NCBI RefSeq assembly: GCF_003172955.1
Contig: NZ_QGKR01000203.1
Location: 1-37,353, forward strand
Length of the DNA: 37,353 nucleotides
DNA from: Micromonospora acroterricola
GTDB lineage: Bacteria > Actinomycetota > Actinomycetes > Mycobacteriales > Micromonosporaceae
Direction: 5' to 3'
Translations under genes and position numbers: made by a program
The notes under the pieces: generated by a model
Told to the model about the DNA's origin: nothing
Seen by the model: only the letters and a program-made list of their open reading frames with translations
Databases searched by the model: none
Shown here: positions 22,790 to 31,421 of the stretch, piece by piece
How the letters are laid out: the number at the start of each line of letters is the position of its first letter
How positions within the stretch are numbered: position 1 is the stretch's first letter

Positions 22790-25354
22790 ATGACCGACAC
22801 GGCGAGGACGGCCCGCGCCGGCGTCCCCGAGCGTCCGACTCTGGACGGGCTCGAGGAGACCTGGGCGCGCCGCTGGCAGGAGGAGGGCACGTACGCGTTC
22901 GACCGCTCGAAGCAGCGGACGGACGTGTACGCGATCGACACCCCGCCGCCGACCGTATCGGGCGAGCTGCACATGGGGCACGTCTTCTCGTACACGCACA
23001 CCGACACCGTCGCTCGCTACCAGCGGATGCGCGGCAAGGCCGTCTTCTATCCGATGGGCTGGGACGACAACGGCCTGCCCACCGAGCGCCGGGTGCAGAA
23101 CGTGTACGGGGTGCGGTGCGACCCGGCGCTGCCGTACGACCCGGTGTGGCGGCCACCGGCGACCCCGGTCGACGAGGCGGCGCGCCGCGACCCCACCCCG
23201 ATCTCACGGCGCAACTTCATCGAGCTGTGCGAGCGGCTGACGGTCGCCGACGAGCAGGTCTTCGAGGCGCTCTGGCGACGGCTGGGGCTCTCGGTCGACT
23301 GGTCGCTGACGTACACCACGATCGGCCGGGTGGCCCGGGCGACCAGCCAGCGGGCGTTCGTGCGCAACGTGCTCCGCGGCGAGGCGTACCAGGCGGAGGC
23401 GCCGACGCTGTGGGACGTCGGTTTCGCGACCGCGGTCGCGCAGGCCGAGCTGGAGGACCGGGAACGCCCCGGCGCCTACCACCGGCTGCGGTTCACGGGG
23501 CCCGACGGGCGGGAGGTGCTCATCGACACCACCCGGCCCGAGCTGCTGCCGGCCTGCGTGGCGCTGGTCTGTCACCCCGACGACGAGCGGTACGCCGACC
23601 TGGTGGGCGGGACGGTGCGCAGCCCGCTGTTCGACGTCGAGGTGCCGGTGTACGCCCATCCGCTCGCCGACCCGGCCAAGGGCACCGGCGTCGCGATGGT
23701 CTGCACGTTCGGCGACCTGACCGACGTGACCTGGTGGCGGGAGCTGCGGCTGGAGACCCGGGTGGTGATCGGCCGGGACGGCCGGCTGCTCCCCGAGCCG
23801 CCGGCCGGGGTGCCCGCGCAGCCGTACGCGGCGCTGGCCGGGCAGACCGTCAACGGCGCCCGACGGGAGATCGTCGGGATGCTCGCCGACGCGGGTGACC
23901 TGATCGGCGAGCCGCGCCCGATCACCCACCCGGTGAAGTTCTACGAACGCGGCGACCGGCCATTGGAGATCGTCTCGACCCGGCAGTGGTATGTGCGCAA
24001 CGGCGGACGGGACGACGATCTGCGGGCGGCCCTGCTGGCCCGGGGCGAGGAGCTGCGCTGGGTGCCGGCGCACATGAAGCACCGGTACGACCACTGGGTG
24101 ACCGGCCTGACCGGCGACTGGCTGGTCAGCCGGCAGCGCTTCTTCGGGGTGCCGGTGCCGGTGTGGTACCGGCTCGACAGCGCTGGCGAGCCGGACTGGT
24201 CCCACCCTCTCACGCCGGACGAGTCCGCGCTGCCGGTCGATCCGTCCACCGACCCGGCGCCCGGCTACGACGAGTCGCAGCGCGGCCGGCCCGGCGGCTT
24301 CGTCGGCGACCCGGACGTGCTGGACACCTGGGCCACCTCGTCGCTGACCCCACAGATCGTCGGCGGCTGGGAGACCGACCCGGAGCTGTTCGCCCGGGTC
24401 TTCCCGATGGACCTCCGCCCGCAGGGGCAGGAGATCATCCGGACCTGGCTCTTCGCCAGCGTGGTCCGTTCGCACTTCGAGCACGGGGTGCTGCCCTGGC
24501 GGGACACCGTGCTCTCCGGCTGGATCCTCGACCCGGACCGGAAGAAGATGGCGAAGTCCAAGGGAAACGTGGTCACCCCACTGGCGCTGCTCGAACAGCA
24601 CGGCTCGGACGCGGTGCGCTACTGGGCCGCCAGCGGCAAACCCGGCATGGACCTGGCGTTCGACCCGGCGCAGATCAAGGTCGGGCGGCGGCTGGCCACC
24701 AAGCTGCTCAACGCGTCGAAGTTCGCGCTCGGGCTGGGCGCCGCGGACGCGCTGCGCGCCCCGGCCACCGCTCCGCTGGACCGGGCCATGCTCGCCGAAC
24801 TGGCGACCGTGGTCACCGCGGCGAGCGCCGCCTTCGAGTCCTACGACCACACGGCGGCGTTGCAGGCGACCGAGGCGTTCTTCTGGCGGTTCTGCGACGA
24901 CTACATCGAGCTGGTCAAGGAACGCGCGTACGGCACCGGAGAGGCCGCCGACTCCGCCCGGGCCGCGCTGGCCTCGGCGCTGTCGGTGCAGTTGCGGCTG
25001 TTCGCGCCGGTGCTGCCGTACGTCACCGAGGAAATCTGGTCCTGGTGGCGGTACGGCTCGGTGCACCGGGCGCCGTGGCCCACCACGCACGAGGTGGCCC
25101 GGGCGATCGAGGGGACGGGTGAGCCGGCGCTGCTGCGGCTGGCCGGCGACGCGCTCAGCCAGGTGCGGCGGGCCAAGTCGGAGCGGAAGCTGTCGATGAA
25201 GGCGGAGGTGCCGCTGGCCGAGGCGCTGGGCCCGGCGACCCTGCTGGAGCAGCTCACCCTGGTCGCCGACGACCTGCGCTCCGCCGGCCGGATCGGCAAG
25301 CTCGATCTGCTTCCCGACCGCACCCCGGAGCTGGTCATCGCCTGCGCCTTCTGA
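22790..25354 (+). CDS. valS: Valine--tRNA ligase (type 2)
   Basis: This 854-residue class Ia aminoacyl-tRNA synthetase charges tRNA-Val. The HIGH-equivalent motif is HMGH in PPPTVSGELHMGHVFSYTHT, and the KMSKS-equivalent is KMAKSKGN. Between them lies the editing domain, with IDTTRPELLPACVALVCHP as the typical threonine-rich editing segment. The length, and the lack of a long C-terminal coiled coil, fit the shorter type-2 ValRS. The ATG at 22790 begins MTDTARTARAGVPERPTLDG; no Shine-Dalgarno is seen and a -10 element lies 6 nt upstream. A strong bidirectional terminator follows the stop. Confidence 0.97.
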   Translation: MTDTARTARAGVPERPTLDGLEETWARRWQEEGTYAFDRSKQRTDVYAIDTPPPTVSGELHMGHVFSYTHTDTVARYQRMRGKAVFYPMGWDDNGLPTERRVQNVYGVRCDPALPYDPVWRPPATPVDEAARRDPTPISRRNFIELCERLTVADEQVFEALWRRLGLSVDWSLTYTTIGRVARATSQRAFVRNVLRGEAYQAEAPTLWDVGFATAVAQAELEDRERPGAYHRLRFTGPDGREVLIDTTRPELLPACVALVCHPDDERYADLVGGTVRSPLFDVEVPVYAHPLADPAKGTGVAMVCTFGDLTDVTWWRELRLETRVVIGRDGRLLPEPPAGVPAQPYAALAGQTVNGARREIVGMLADAGDLIGEPRPITHPVKFYERGDRPLEIVSTRQWYVRNGGRDDDLRAALLARGEELRWVPAHMKHRYDHWVTGLTGDWLVSRQRFFGVPVPVWYRLDSAGEPDWSHPLTPDESALPVDPSTDPAPGYDESQRGRPGGFVGDPDVLDTWATSSLTPQIVGGWETDPELFARVFPMDLRPQGQEIIRTWLFASVVRSHFEHGVLPWRDTVLSGWILDPDRKKMAKSKGNVVTPLALLEQHGSDAVRYWAASGKPGMDLAFDPAQIKVGRRLATKLLNASKFALGLGAADALRAPATAPLDRAMLAELATVVTAASAAFESYDHTAALQATEAFFWRFCDDYIELVKERAYGTGEAADSARAALASALSVQLRLFAPVLPYVTEEIWSWWRYGSVHRAPWPTTHEVARAIEGTGEPALLRLAGDALSQVRRAKSERKLSMKAEVPLAEALGPATLLEQLTLVADDLRSAGRIGKLDLLPDRTPELVIACAF

Positions 25355-25359
25355 CCCGC

Positions 25360-25395
25360 GCGGAAGGCGCCCTCGCGGTGGAGGGCGCCTTCCGC
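25360..25395. terminator. Bidirectional terminator after valS
   Basis: GCGGAAGGCGCCCTC pairs perfectly with GAGGGCGCCTTCCGC (15 bp) around a 6-nt loop. It lies between the converging valS and the membrane protein gene. Confidence 0.88.
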
Positions 25396-25400
25396 ACCGG

Positions 25401-26054
25401 TCACCAGCCGCCGCGCAGGAAACGCAGGCCGAGGAGGAACGCGACCACGGCGGGCCCGACCAGCAGGGTGATCGCCTGGAGCCGGTACGGCATCCGGTGC
25501 CGGGTCAACTCGACCGCGTTGCCCAGCACGATCGCGCCCGCCAGCATCAGGAACACTCCCCACCAGCCGGTCTCCAGGTGGATCAGCTCCACCCGGATCA
25601 GTTGCAGGGTCAGGCCGAGCAGCGCGCCGGTGAGCGCGAGCAGGGCCACCGCCCGGTGCAGGCCACGGGCCAGCGGGTGGGCCGCCCGCCACAGGTAGGT
25701 GCCGGCGACCGCCAGGCAGGGCAGCACCACCAGCATCGGCCAGCCCCGACCCATCACGCTGAACATCAGCAGCGCGCCCACCGTGAACACCAGCGTGCCG
25801 ACGCAGGCGATGACGTACCCGGCGAAGGCACGACCCCCACGCCGGGCCAGCAGCGGCCCGCCGCTGGCCGCGATCAGCGCGCCCGGGATCAGGATGAAGC
25901 CCGCCCACCAGTGGAACCGGCCGCTGCCCTGTGCGGCCGTAGCGACCGTGGCACAGGCCAGGCCGGCGACCGCCAGGCTGGTCAACCAGGGACGGCTGCT
26001 CCGGGAGTACGGCTCAGCCAACGACGTGCGCTCCGCTTCGACGCTCACGCCCAC
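25401..26054 (-). CDS. Integral membrane protein, function unknown
   Basis: This 217-residue protein has about six hydrophobic segments (roughly 23-40, 48-65, 78-100, 105-122, 135-153 and 162-212, the last likely two helices). It has short basic loops and ends RFLRGGW. No motif links it to a known transporter or enzyme family. The start at GTG 26054 is shown; GTG 26048 two codons later is equally likely, and no strong ribosome site distinguishes them. It converges on valS, and upstream it is separated from the ABC operon by a terminator, so it is probably its own unit. Confidence 0.7.
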   Translation of the reverse strand: MGVSVEAERTSLAEPYSRSSRPWLTSLAVAGLACATVATAAQGSGRFHWWAGFILIPGALIAASGGPLLARRGGRAFAGYVIACVGTLVFTVGALLMFSVMGRGWPMLVVLPCLAVAGTYLWRAAHPLARGLHRAVALLALTGALLGLTLQLIRVELIHLETGWWGVFLMLAGAIVLGNAVELTRHRMPYRLQAITLLVGPAVVAFLLGLRFLRGGW

Positions 26055-26085
26055 CAGCCTGGCCCGACGCGCCCCGGCCGGTCCA

Positions 26086-26122
26086 TCCGGCCAGCCCTAC
26101 CGCCCGCCGGTGGCTGGCCGGA
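26086..26122 (-). terminator. Terminator of the four-gene ABC operon
   Basis: TCCGGCCAGCC (26086-26096) and GGCTGGCCGGA (26112-26122) form a perfect 11-bp stem with a 15-nt loop, 20 nt beyond the stop of the last permease gene on the minus strand. Confidence 0.72.
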
Positions 26123-26141
26123 ACACCGCCCCGCACCGACC

Positions 26142-26852
26142 TCAGCTCGTCTCGCCGGCCACGCTGAACGAGCGCAGACGGTCGACGGCCAGCACGGTGA
26201 AGCCGACGCTGACCAGCGCGGTCATCACCGACGCCACCGGCACCGACACCGTGGTCTCCAGCAGCCCGGTGGGGGCGATCCGGTCGGCGAGAGCGATCAC
26301 GTACTGCTGGATCGAGAGCACCTTGGTGCCGCTGACGAAGTTGCCCAGCAGCCCCTCCCAGATCAGCACGTAGACCAGGCCGAGGAGCACCGGCCGCCGG
26401 GTGACCAGGCTGAGCGCGAGGAACAACGCCGAGTACGCCAGCGCGCCGAGCGCCGCCGCGGCGGCCAGCGCCAGGCCGAGGCGTACCGAGTCGGCCAGCA
26501 CGCCCGCGACGTAGAGCGGCACCGCGACGGTGACCGCGGTGACCCCGGCCGCGACCGCGAGCTTGGGCAACACGATCTGCCAGCGCGGCAACGGCTTGGT
26601 CAGGATGTGCACCACCGTGCCGTCGTCGATCTCCGCGCCCAGCACGCCGGTGCCGATGATGAGCGCCACCACCGGCAGCACCACCGCCAGCCCGAGGCCG
26701 ACCAGCACCGGCGGGCCCCACTCGCCCGGGTCGACCCCCAGCGACCGGCAGAGCACGGCCAGCCCGAGCAGCACCAACGGCAGCGGGAGCAGCAGCAGGA
26801 ACCGCCGCCGGCCGAACAGGCCGCGCGCGGTGATCCAGGTAATGGTCGACAT
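26142..26852 (-). CDS. ABC-2 type transporter permease
   Basis: This 236-residue permease has about six membrane segments in the ABC-2 pattern. A basic cytoplasmic start (ARGLFGRRRF) precedes helix 1. A conserved amphipathic stretch follows helix 2 (EIDDGTVVHILTKPLPRWQI), which is typical of ABC-2 permeases at the coupling helix. It is last in a four-gene minus-strand operon and lies 4 nt after its ATPase gene. Export of an unknown substrate, such as a drug, lipid or peptide, is expected. The permease resembles the NosY/GldF-like group in general layout only. Confidence 0.85.
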   Translation of the reverse strand: MSTITWITARGLFGRRRFLLLLPLPLVLLGLAVLCRSLGVDPGEWGPPVLVGLGLAVVLPVVALIIGTGVLGAEIDDGTVVHILTKPLPRWQIVLPKLAVAAGVTAVTVAVPLYVAGVLADSVRLGLALAAAAALGALAYSALFLALSLVTRRPVLLGLVYVLIWEGLLGNFVSGTKVLSIQQYVIALADRIAPTGLLETTVSVPVASVMTALVSVGFTVLAVDRLRSFSVAGETS

Positions 26853-26856
26853 GATC

Positions 26857-27768
26857 TCAGGCCTCCACCAGGTAGGAGAAGACGCTCTCCAGGGACTCGT
26901 CGGACGGCACCAGCTGGCGCACCCGGATGCCCCGGGTCAGTGCGATCCGGGGCAGTGCCCGGGTGAAGGCGCCGTAGTCGCCGGCGCGCACGGTCAGACC
27001 GGTGCGGTCCAGCTCCACGCCGCTCACCGACGGTTCGGCGATGAGCGCGACGGCCAGCGCCCGGTCGTCGGTGGAGCGCACGGCGAAGACGTGCGGTCGG
27101 TTGGTCATCAACCGGCGGATGGTCCGGAAGTCGCCGGACGCCGCCAGCCGGCCGGCCACCATCACCTGCACGGTCCCGGAGACCTGCTCGACCTCCTCCA
27201 GGATGTGCGAGCTGAACAGGATGGTCCGGCCCGCGTCGCCGAGGCTGTGCAGCAGCTGCATCATGTGCAGCCGCTGGCGTGGGTCCATCCCGTTGAACGG
27301 CTCGTCGAGCAGCAGCACCTCCGGGTCGTGCACCAGCGCGGCGGCCACCCGGGCCCGCTGCCGCATGCCCTTGGAGTACGTGCCGATCCGGCGGTCCTGC
27401 GCCGACTCCAGCTCCACCAGGTCGATGGCCCGTCGGGCCGCCGCCGCCGGGTCGGCCAGCCGGTGCAGCTTCGCGCTGGCCAGCACGAACTCGTACGCGG
27501 TGAGGAAGCCCTGCACCGCCTCGCGCTCGCTGACCAGCCCCAGCCGCCGGTAGACGTCGGGGTTGCGCCAGGTCGGCGCGTCGTCGAGGGTGACCGTGCC
27601 GCGCGACGGGGCGAGGAACCCGGCCATCATGTGCAGCAGCGTCGTCTTGCCGGCGCCGTTCGGGCCGAGCAGCCCGGTCACGCCCGGCCCCAGGGCCATG
27701 CTGATGTCGTTGACCGCGACCACGTTGCCGTACCACCGGGACACCCCGGTCAGGCTCAGCGTGCTCAT
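26857..27768 (-). CDS. ABC transporter ATP-binding protein
   Basis: This 303-residue ATPase powers the permease encoded just downstream. Walker A is GPNGAGKTT (about 35-43), the signature region YSKGMRQR replaces LSGGQ as in many ABC-2 drug and lipid exporters, and Walker B is LLLDEPFNGMDP. The H-loop His lies in LFSSHILEE. The last 90 residues form a C-terminal regulatory-type domain. The start ATG shares one base with the stop of the upstream permease gene (TGATG), so the two are coupled. All catalytic motifs are intact. Confidence 0.93.
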   Translation of the reverse strand: MSTLSLTGVSRWYGNVVAVNDISMALGPGVTGLLGPNGAGKTTLLHMMAGFLAPSRGTVTLDDAPTWRNPDVYRRLGLVSEREAVQGFLTAYEFVLASAKLHRLADPAAAARRAIDLVELESAQDRRIGTYSKGMRQRARVAAALVHDPEVLLLDEPFNGMDPRQRLHMMQLLHSLGDAGRTILFSSHILEEVEQVSGTVQVMVAGRLAASGDFRTIRRLMTNRPHVFAVRSTDDRALAVALIAEPSVSGVELDRTGLTVRAGDYGAFTRALPRIALTRGIRVRQLVPSDESLESVFSYLVEA

Positions 27769-28673
27769 CAGGAGGCGACCTTCCGGTAGCGGGCCAGCAG
27801 GAGGGCGGTCGCGCCGGCGACCAGCAGCACCGCGGCCAGGGCGTAGACCGGGCCGAACCCGCCGATCATCATCTCGCCCGGATCGCCCTCGACCAGCAGG
27901 TCACCCAGCGACCAGATGCCCACCCCCTGCACCAGCGTGGAGGGCGAGGCGAGCCCGGCCAGCTCGTTGGCGGCGCGCGACGGCAGGATGCTCAGCACCC
28001 CGACGATCGGGGTGGTCATCAGGAAGACCGCGACCACGCCACCGGCGGCGAAGGCGCGCTTGCCGGTCAGCGACGCGACCAGCATGCCGACCGAGGCGAA
28101 GACCACCGCCCACAGCCCGGCGTAGAGCAGCCCCGGCAGCAGGTCGAGCAGCTCGTTCCACACCCCGCGCATGCCCTGCTTGGTGGTGAACGCGGCACCC
28201 AGGAACATCAAGAGCTGCGGCCCGCCGAGCAGCAGCCAGAGCGCGGTGACCAGCGCCAGCAGCTTGGCCAACGCGTAGTCGGAGCGGGGCAGCGGCCGGG
28301 AGAAGTACAGCGGCAGCACGCCGCTGCGCAGGTCCCGGGAGACCAGCTCCGGCGCGACGACCGCGACGAAGAAGATGACCAGCCAGCTCATCGCGTCGGC
28401 GAACTGGGCGTACGTGGCGACCGGCTCGCCGATCTGGCTGCGTACCGCGGCCAGGGCCACCGCGACCAGGGTGACGATGCCGACCACCAGCCACGGGAAG
28501 ATCTTGGCCTTGGCGCTGCGCCCGAACCCGAACGCGGTGCGCAGACCGTGCAGGTAGAGCGCGCCGAAGACGTGCCGGCGGCCCAGCCGTGGGCCCTCGT
28601 AGCGCTGGTAGCCGATGTCGTGGATGACGCCGGTCGGCGTGGAGCGGACGGCGGCGGTTGACGACTCAGGCAT
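27768..28673 (-). CDS. ABC-2 type transporter permease
   Basis: This 301-residue permease begins with a polar cytoplasmic stretch of about 55 residues (including HDIGYQRYEGPRLGR, a motif I associate with a recurring actinobacterial ABC-2 permease group). About six membrane segments follow. SRDLRSGVLPLYFSRPLPRSD after helix 2 is the typical coupling region. Its start overlaps the upstream ATPase gene by 8 nt and its stop overlaps the downstream ATPase gene by 1 nt. It may pair with either ATPase, or both pairs may form one four-part exporter. Confidence 0.88.
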   Translation of the reverse strand: MPESSTAAVRSTPTGVIHDIGYQRYEGPRLGRRHVFGALYLHGLRTAFGFGRSAKAKIFPWLVVGIVTLVAVALAAVRSQIGEPVATYAQFADAMSWLVIFFVAVVAPELVSRDLRSGVLPLYFSRPLPRSDYALAKLLALVTALWLLLGGPQLLMFLGAAFTTKQGMRGVWNELLDLLPGLLYAGLWAVVFASVGMLVASLTGKRAFAAGGVVAVFLMTTPIVGVLSILPSRAANELAGLASPSTLVQGVGIWSLGDLLVEGDPGEMMIGGFGPVYALAAVLLVAGATALLLARYRKVAS

Positions 28674-29580
28674 GGGTGAGCTCCCTCGTGGCGAAGAGTT
28701 CGGCCACCCGGTGCCGGCGCTGGTCCAGTCGGTGCAGCGGCAGGTCCAGCTCGGCGACCGCGCCGAGGATCAGGTCGTAGGTGGTGTCGTCGGCGAGCGG
28801 CACGAGCAGCAGCCGCCCGTCCCGCGCCACCGGCAGGTCGAGGGCGGCGAGCCGGGCGGCCAGCTCCTCGGTGCCCTCGCTGACCTCCACGGCGAGCACG
28901 TCGGTGGCCGAGGTCATCGCGGAGATGTGGTCGGCGCGCAGCAACCGGCCGCCGTCGATGGCGATCAGCGTGTCGCAGATTCGTTCCACCTCGCCCAGCA
29001 GGTGTGAGCAGACCAGCACGGAGATGCCGAACTCGGTGCCGATGCGGTGCACCAGCGCCAGCATGGCGTCCCGGCCGGCCGGGTCCAGGCCGTTGGTCGG
29101 CTCGTCGAGCAGCAGCAGGTCGGGGTCGTGCACCAGCGCCTGGGCCAGCTTCACCCGCTGCTTCATGCCGGTGGAGTAGCCGCCGACCGGGCGGTAGCGC
29201 TCCTCGTAGAGCCCGACGTGGCGCAGCGCCTCGGAGGCCCGCTCGCGGGCCGCCGTGCGCGGCAGGCCGCTCATCCGGCCGAGGTGGGTGACCAGCTCGG
29301 CGGCGGACAGGTCCGGCGGGAGGCAGTCGTGCTCGGGCATGTAGCCGACGCGGGCGCGGACCGCCGCGGAGTCGACGGTCGGGTCGATGCCGAGCACCGA
29401 GACCTGACCGCTGGTCGGGGCGATCAGGCCGAGCAGGATCTTGATCAAGGTGGATTTACCGGCGCCGTTCGCGCCCACCAGGCCGATGATCCCCGGCTCG
29501 ACGCCGACGGTGAGGTCGGTGAGCGCGGTGACCCGACCTCCGTACGTCTTGGTGAGCGACTGGGTCGCGATCAGTGTCAC
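28666..29580 (-). CDS. ABC transporter ATP-binding protein (first gene of operon)
   Basis: This 304-residue ATPase has Walker A GANGAGKST (about 36-44), signature YSTGMKQRVKLAQAL, Walker B LLLLDEPTNGLDP and the H-loop in VCSHLLGEV. The last part is a C-terminal domain of the drug-exporter type. It starts with GTG. On this strand TACGCT ends 6 nt before the GTG and no Shine-Dalgarno is present, so the operon message is probably leaderless. The related layout of this ATPase and the one at 26857 suggests an old duplication of an ATPase-permease pair. Confidence 0.93.
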   Translation of the reverse strand: MTLIATQSLTKTYGGRVTALTDLTVGVEPGIIGLVGANGAGKSTLIKILLGLIAPTSGQVSVLGIDPTVDSAAVRARVGYMPEHDCLPPDLSAAELVTHLGRMSGLPRTAARERASEALRHVGLYEERYRPVGGYSTGMKQRVKLAQALVHDPDLLLLDEPTNGLDPAGRDAMLALVHRIGTEFGISVLVCSHLLGEVERICDTLIAIDGGRLLRADHISAMTSATDVLAVEVSEGTEELAARLAALDLPVARDGRLLLVPLADDTTYDLILGAVAELDLPLHRLDQRRHRVAELFATRELTHA

Positions 29581-29818
29581 GCTGCCAGCGTAGGGAGTCG
29601 ATGGCCACCGTGGGCACCGGCACGCCCCCGGCGCTCCCCTGATCCTGAGGGCGGTCGACCCCTAGGGTGCGTTCGCGAGGCGCGGGCCACGTTTGCGCCG
29701 GTCCCGCTTTCGGCCGGACCCCGCCGCCGGAAACGCCCGGTCGGGGTGGCACGATTCACTTCCCGTTCACCGGGCAGTGTTCCGGGGGATATGCGACCGC
29801 CGACGCGGAAGGATCGTG

Positions 29819-31333
29819 ATGGTCGACGTGGGCGTCCCCAAGGTGAGTGTCGTCGTGCCGGCGTACAACTGCGGCCGGCACATCGAGAAGCTCGTGGCCT
29901 CGCTGCTGCGCCAGTCGCTACCCGCCGACGAGTTCGAAGCGATCTTCGTCGACGACGGCTCGACCGACGACACGGGTGAGCGGTTGGATCGGCTGGCGGC
30001 CGCGCACCCGCACATCCGGGTGGTGCACATCGAGAACTCGGGCTGGCCGTCGCGCCCGCGCAACCTGGGCATCGAGCGGGCCCGCGGCGAGTACGTCTTC
30101 TTCGCCGACGACGACGACTGGTTCGCCGACCAGGCGCTGGAGCGGCTCTACGACTGCGCGGCCAAGTACGACGCGGACCTGGTGATCGGCAAGATGGCCG
30201 GGCACGGGCGGGGCGTGCCCCGGGAGCTGTTCCGCAAGAACCGCTTCGACGCCACGCTCGAGAACGCTCCGCTGATCGACAGCCTGACGTGCCACAAGCT
30301 GTTCCGCCGGTCGTTCCTCAACGAGCACGGGCTGCGGTTCCCGGAGGGCGGCAAGCGGCGGCTGGAGGACCACTCGGTGGTGGTGCGGGCCTACTTCCTG
30401 TCCCGGCGCACCTGCGTGCTGTCCGACTACACCTGCTACCACCACGCCCAGCGGGGCGACGCGCGCAACGTCACCGCGGCCCGGCTGGAGCCGTCGAGCT
30501 ACTTCGAGAGCGTGCGCGACGCGCTGGACATCGTGGACGCCAACACCGAGCCGGGACCGCTGCGGGACCGGCTGCACCGGCGCTGGCTGCGCAACGAGAT
30601 GATCAACCGGCTACGGGGAAAGCGGCTGCTGGACGCCCCCGAGGACTGGCTGGAGCAGGTCGCCCTGGAAACCCAGAAAATCATCCAGGACCGGTTCGCA
30701 CCCGGCGTCGCCGCCGGCCTGCCGCCGCTGCAAAGGGCGGTGGCGTACCTGACCGAGCGGGGCCGGTTCGCGGACCTGCGCCGCCTGGCCCACTGGGAGG
30801 CGGGCATCGCCGGGCACGGCAGGGTCGACGGGTTCGAGCTGGACGACCGTACGGTCACGGTGCGCGTCGCCGCCGAGCTCCGCTCTGGGGGCCAGCCGAT
30901 CGGCTTCCGCACCGAGAACGGCCGGGACGTGCTGGTGCTTCCGGTCGACGAGATCGCCCCCGAGGTGCTCGACTCCACCGCGCAGGTCCGCAAGGCCCGG
31001 CTGGATGTGGTCGCCCGCCGCCGGGAGACCGGGGACGAGATCTTCCTGCCGGTGACCTTTGAGACCGAGCGGGTCGGCGAACCGACCGGGGCGGACTCCG
31101 GCCACCTGGTGCACCGGGCCACCACCACGATCGACTTCGGCGCCCTCAACGGCGGCCGGACCCGGGGCAGCTGGCTCCTCAAGGCACGGATCACCAACGC
31201 CGGCTGGACCGAGGACGCCCGGCTGCCACTGCTCTTCATCTGCCCGGCGGACGGCGCGCCGCCGCGGATCCGGGACGAACGGAAGGTCTGGAACTGGCTG
31301 CGGTCGGCGGTGGGTCGCCGGATCCGCCGCTGA
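29819..31333 (+). CDS. Family 2 glycosyltransferase with C-terminal beta domain
   Basis: This 504-residue protein has an N-terminal GT-A fold (about 8-240): KVSVVVPAYNCGRHI, FVDDGSTDDT for nucleotide binding, the DxD-type metal site in FFADDDDW, and RRLEDH as the likely catalytic-base region. A helical linker (about 255-340) precedes a C-terminal region rich in beta strands (about 360-490). That modular order recalls wall-teichoic-acid glycosyltransferases of the TarS/TarP type, so an envelope polymer is a plausible acceptor. No membrane helix is seen. GGAAGGA lies 5 nt before ATG 29819. The sulfation-related gene 88 bp downstream is on the same strand. Confidence 0.85.
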   Translation: MVDVGVPKVSVVVPAYNCGRHIEKLVASLLRQSLPADEFEAIFVDDGSTDDTGERLDRLAAAHPHIRVVHIENSGWPSRPRNLGIERARGEYVFFADDDDWFADQALERLYDCAAKYDADLVIGKMAGHGRGVPRELFRKNRFDATLENAPLIDSLTCHKLFRRSFLNEHGLRFPEGGKRRLEDHSVVVRAYFLSRRTCVLSDYTCYHHAQRGDARNVTAARLEPSSYFESVRDALDIVDANTEPGPLRDRLHRRWLRNEMINRLRGKRLLDAPEDWLEQVALETQKIIQDRFAPGVAAGLPPLQRAVAYLTERGRFADLRRLAHWEAGIAGHGRVDGFELDDRTVTVRVAAELRSGGQPIGFRTENGRDVLVLPVDEIAPEVLDSTAQVRKARLDVVARRRETGDEIFLPVTFETERVGEPTGADSGHLVHRATTTIDFGALNGGRTRGSWLLKARITNAGWTEDARLPLLFICPADGAPPRIRDERKVWNWLRSAVGRRIRR

Positions 31334-31364
31334 TCCGCCCGCCCGGGTCGTGGAGTGGCGGCCT

Positions 31365-31381
31365 CGACCGATCGGCGGTCG
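31365..31381. repeat. Short palindrome between the glycosyltransferase and APS kinase genes
   Basis: CGACCG-ATCGG-CGGTCG is a perfect 6-bp inverted repeat in the 88-bp gap. It may be a weak terminator or a binding site; position gives no more. Confidence 0.3.
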
Positions 31382-31421
31382 GCTGCGAAACTGTGTGCCG
31401 GTCAGCGAGTGGGGGGTGTGG

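Noticed and set aside
20712..23207. 831-codon open frame on the minus strand across the second ABC exporter gene
   Set aside because: It crosses a gene boundary antisense to two certain genes and shows no recognisable motif.
23204..25090. 628-codon open frame on the minus strand
   Set aside because: It is antisense to valS; composition is that of a shadow frame and no motif is present.
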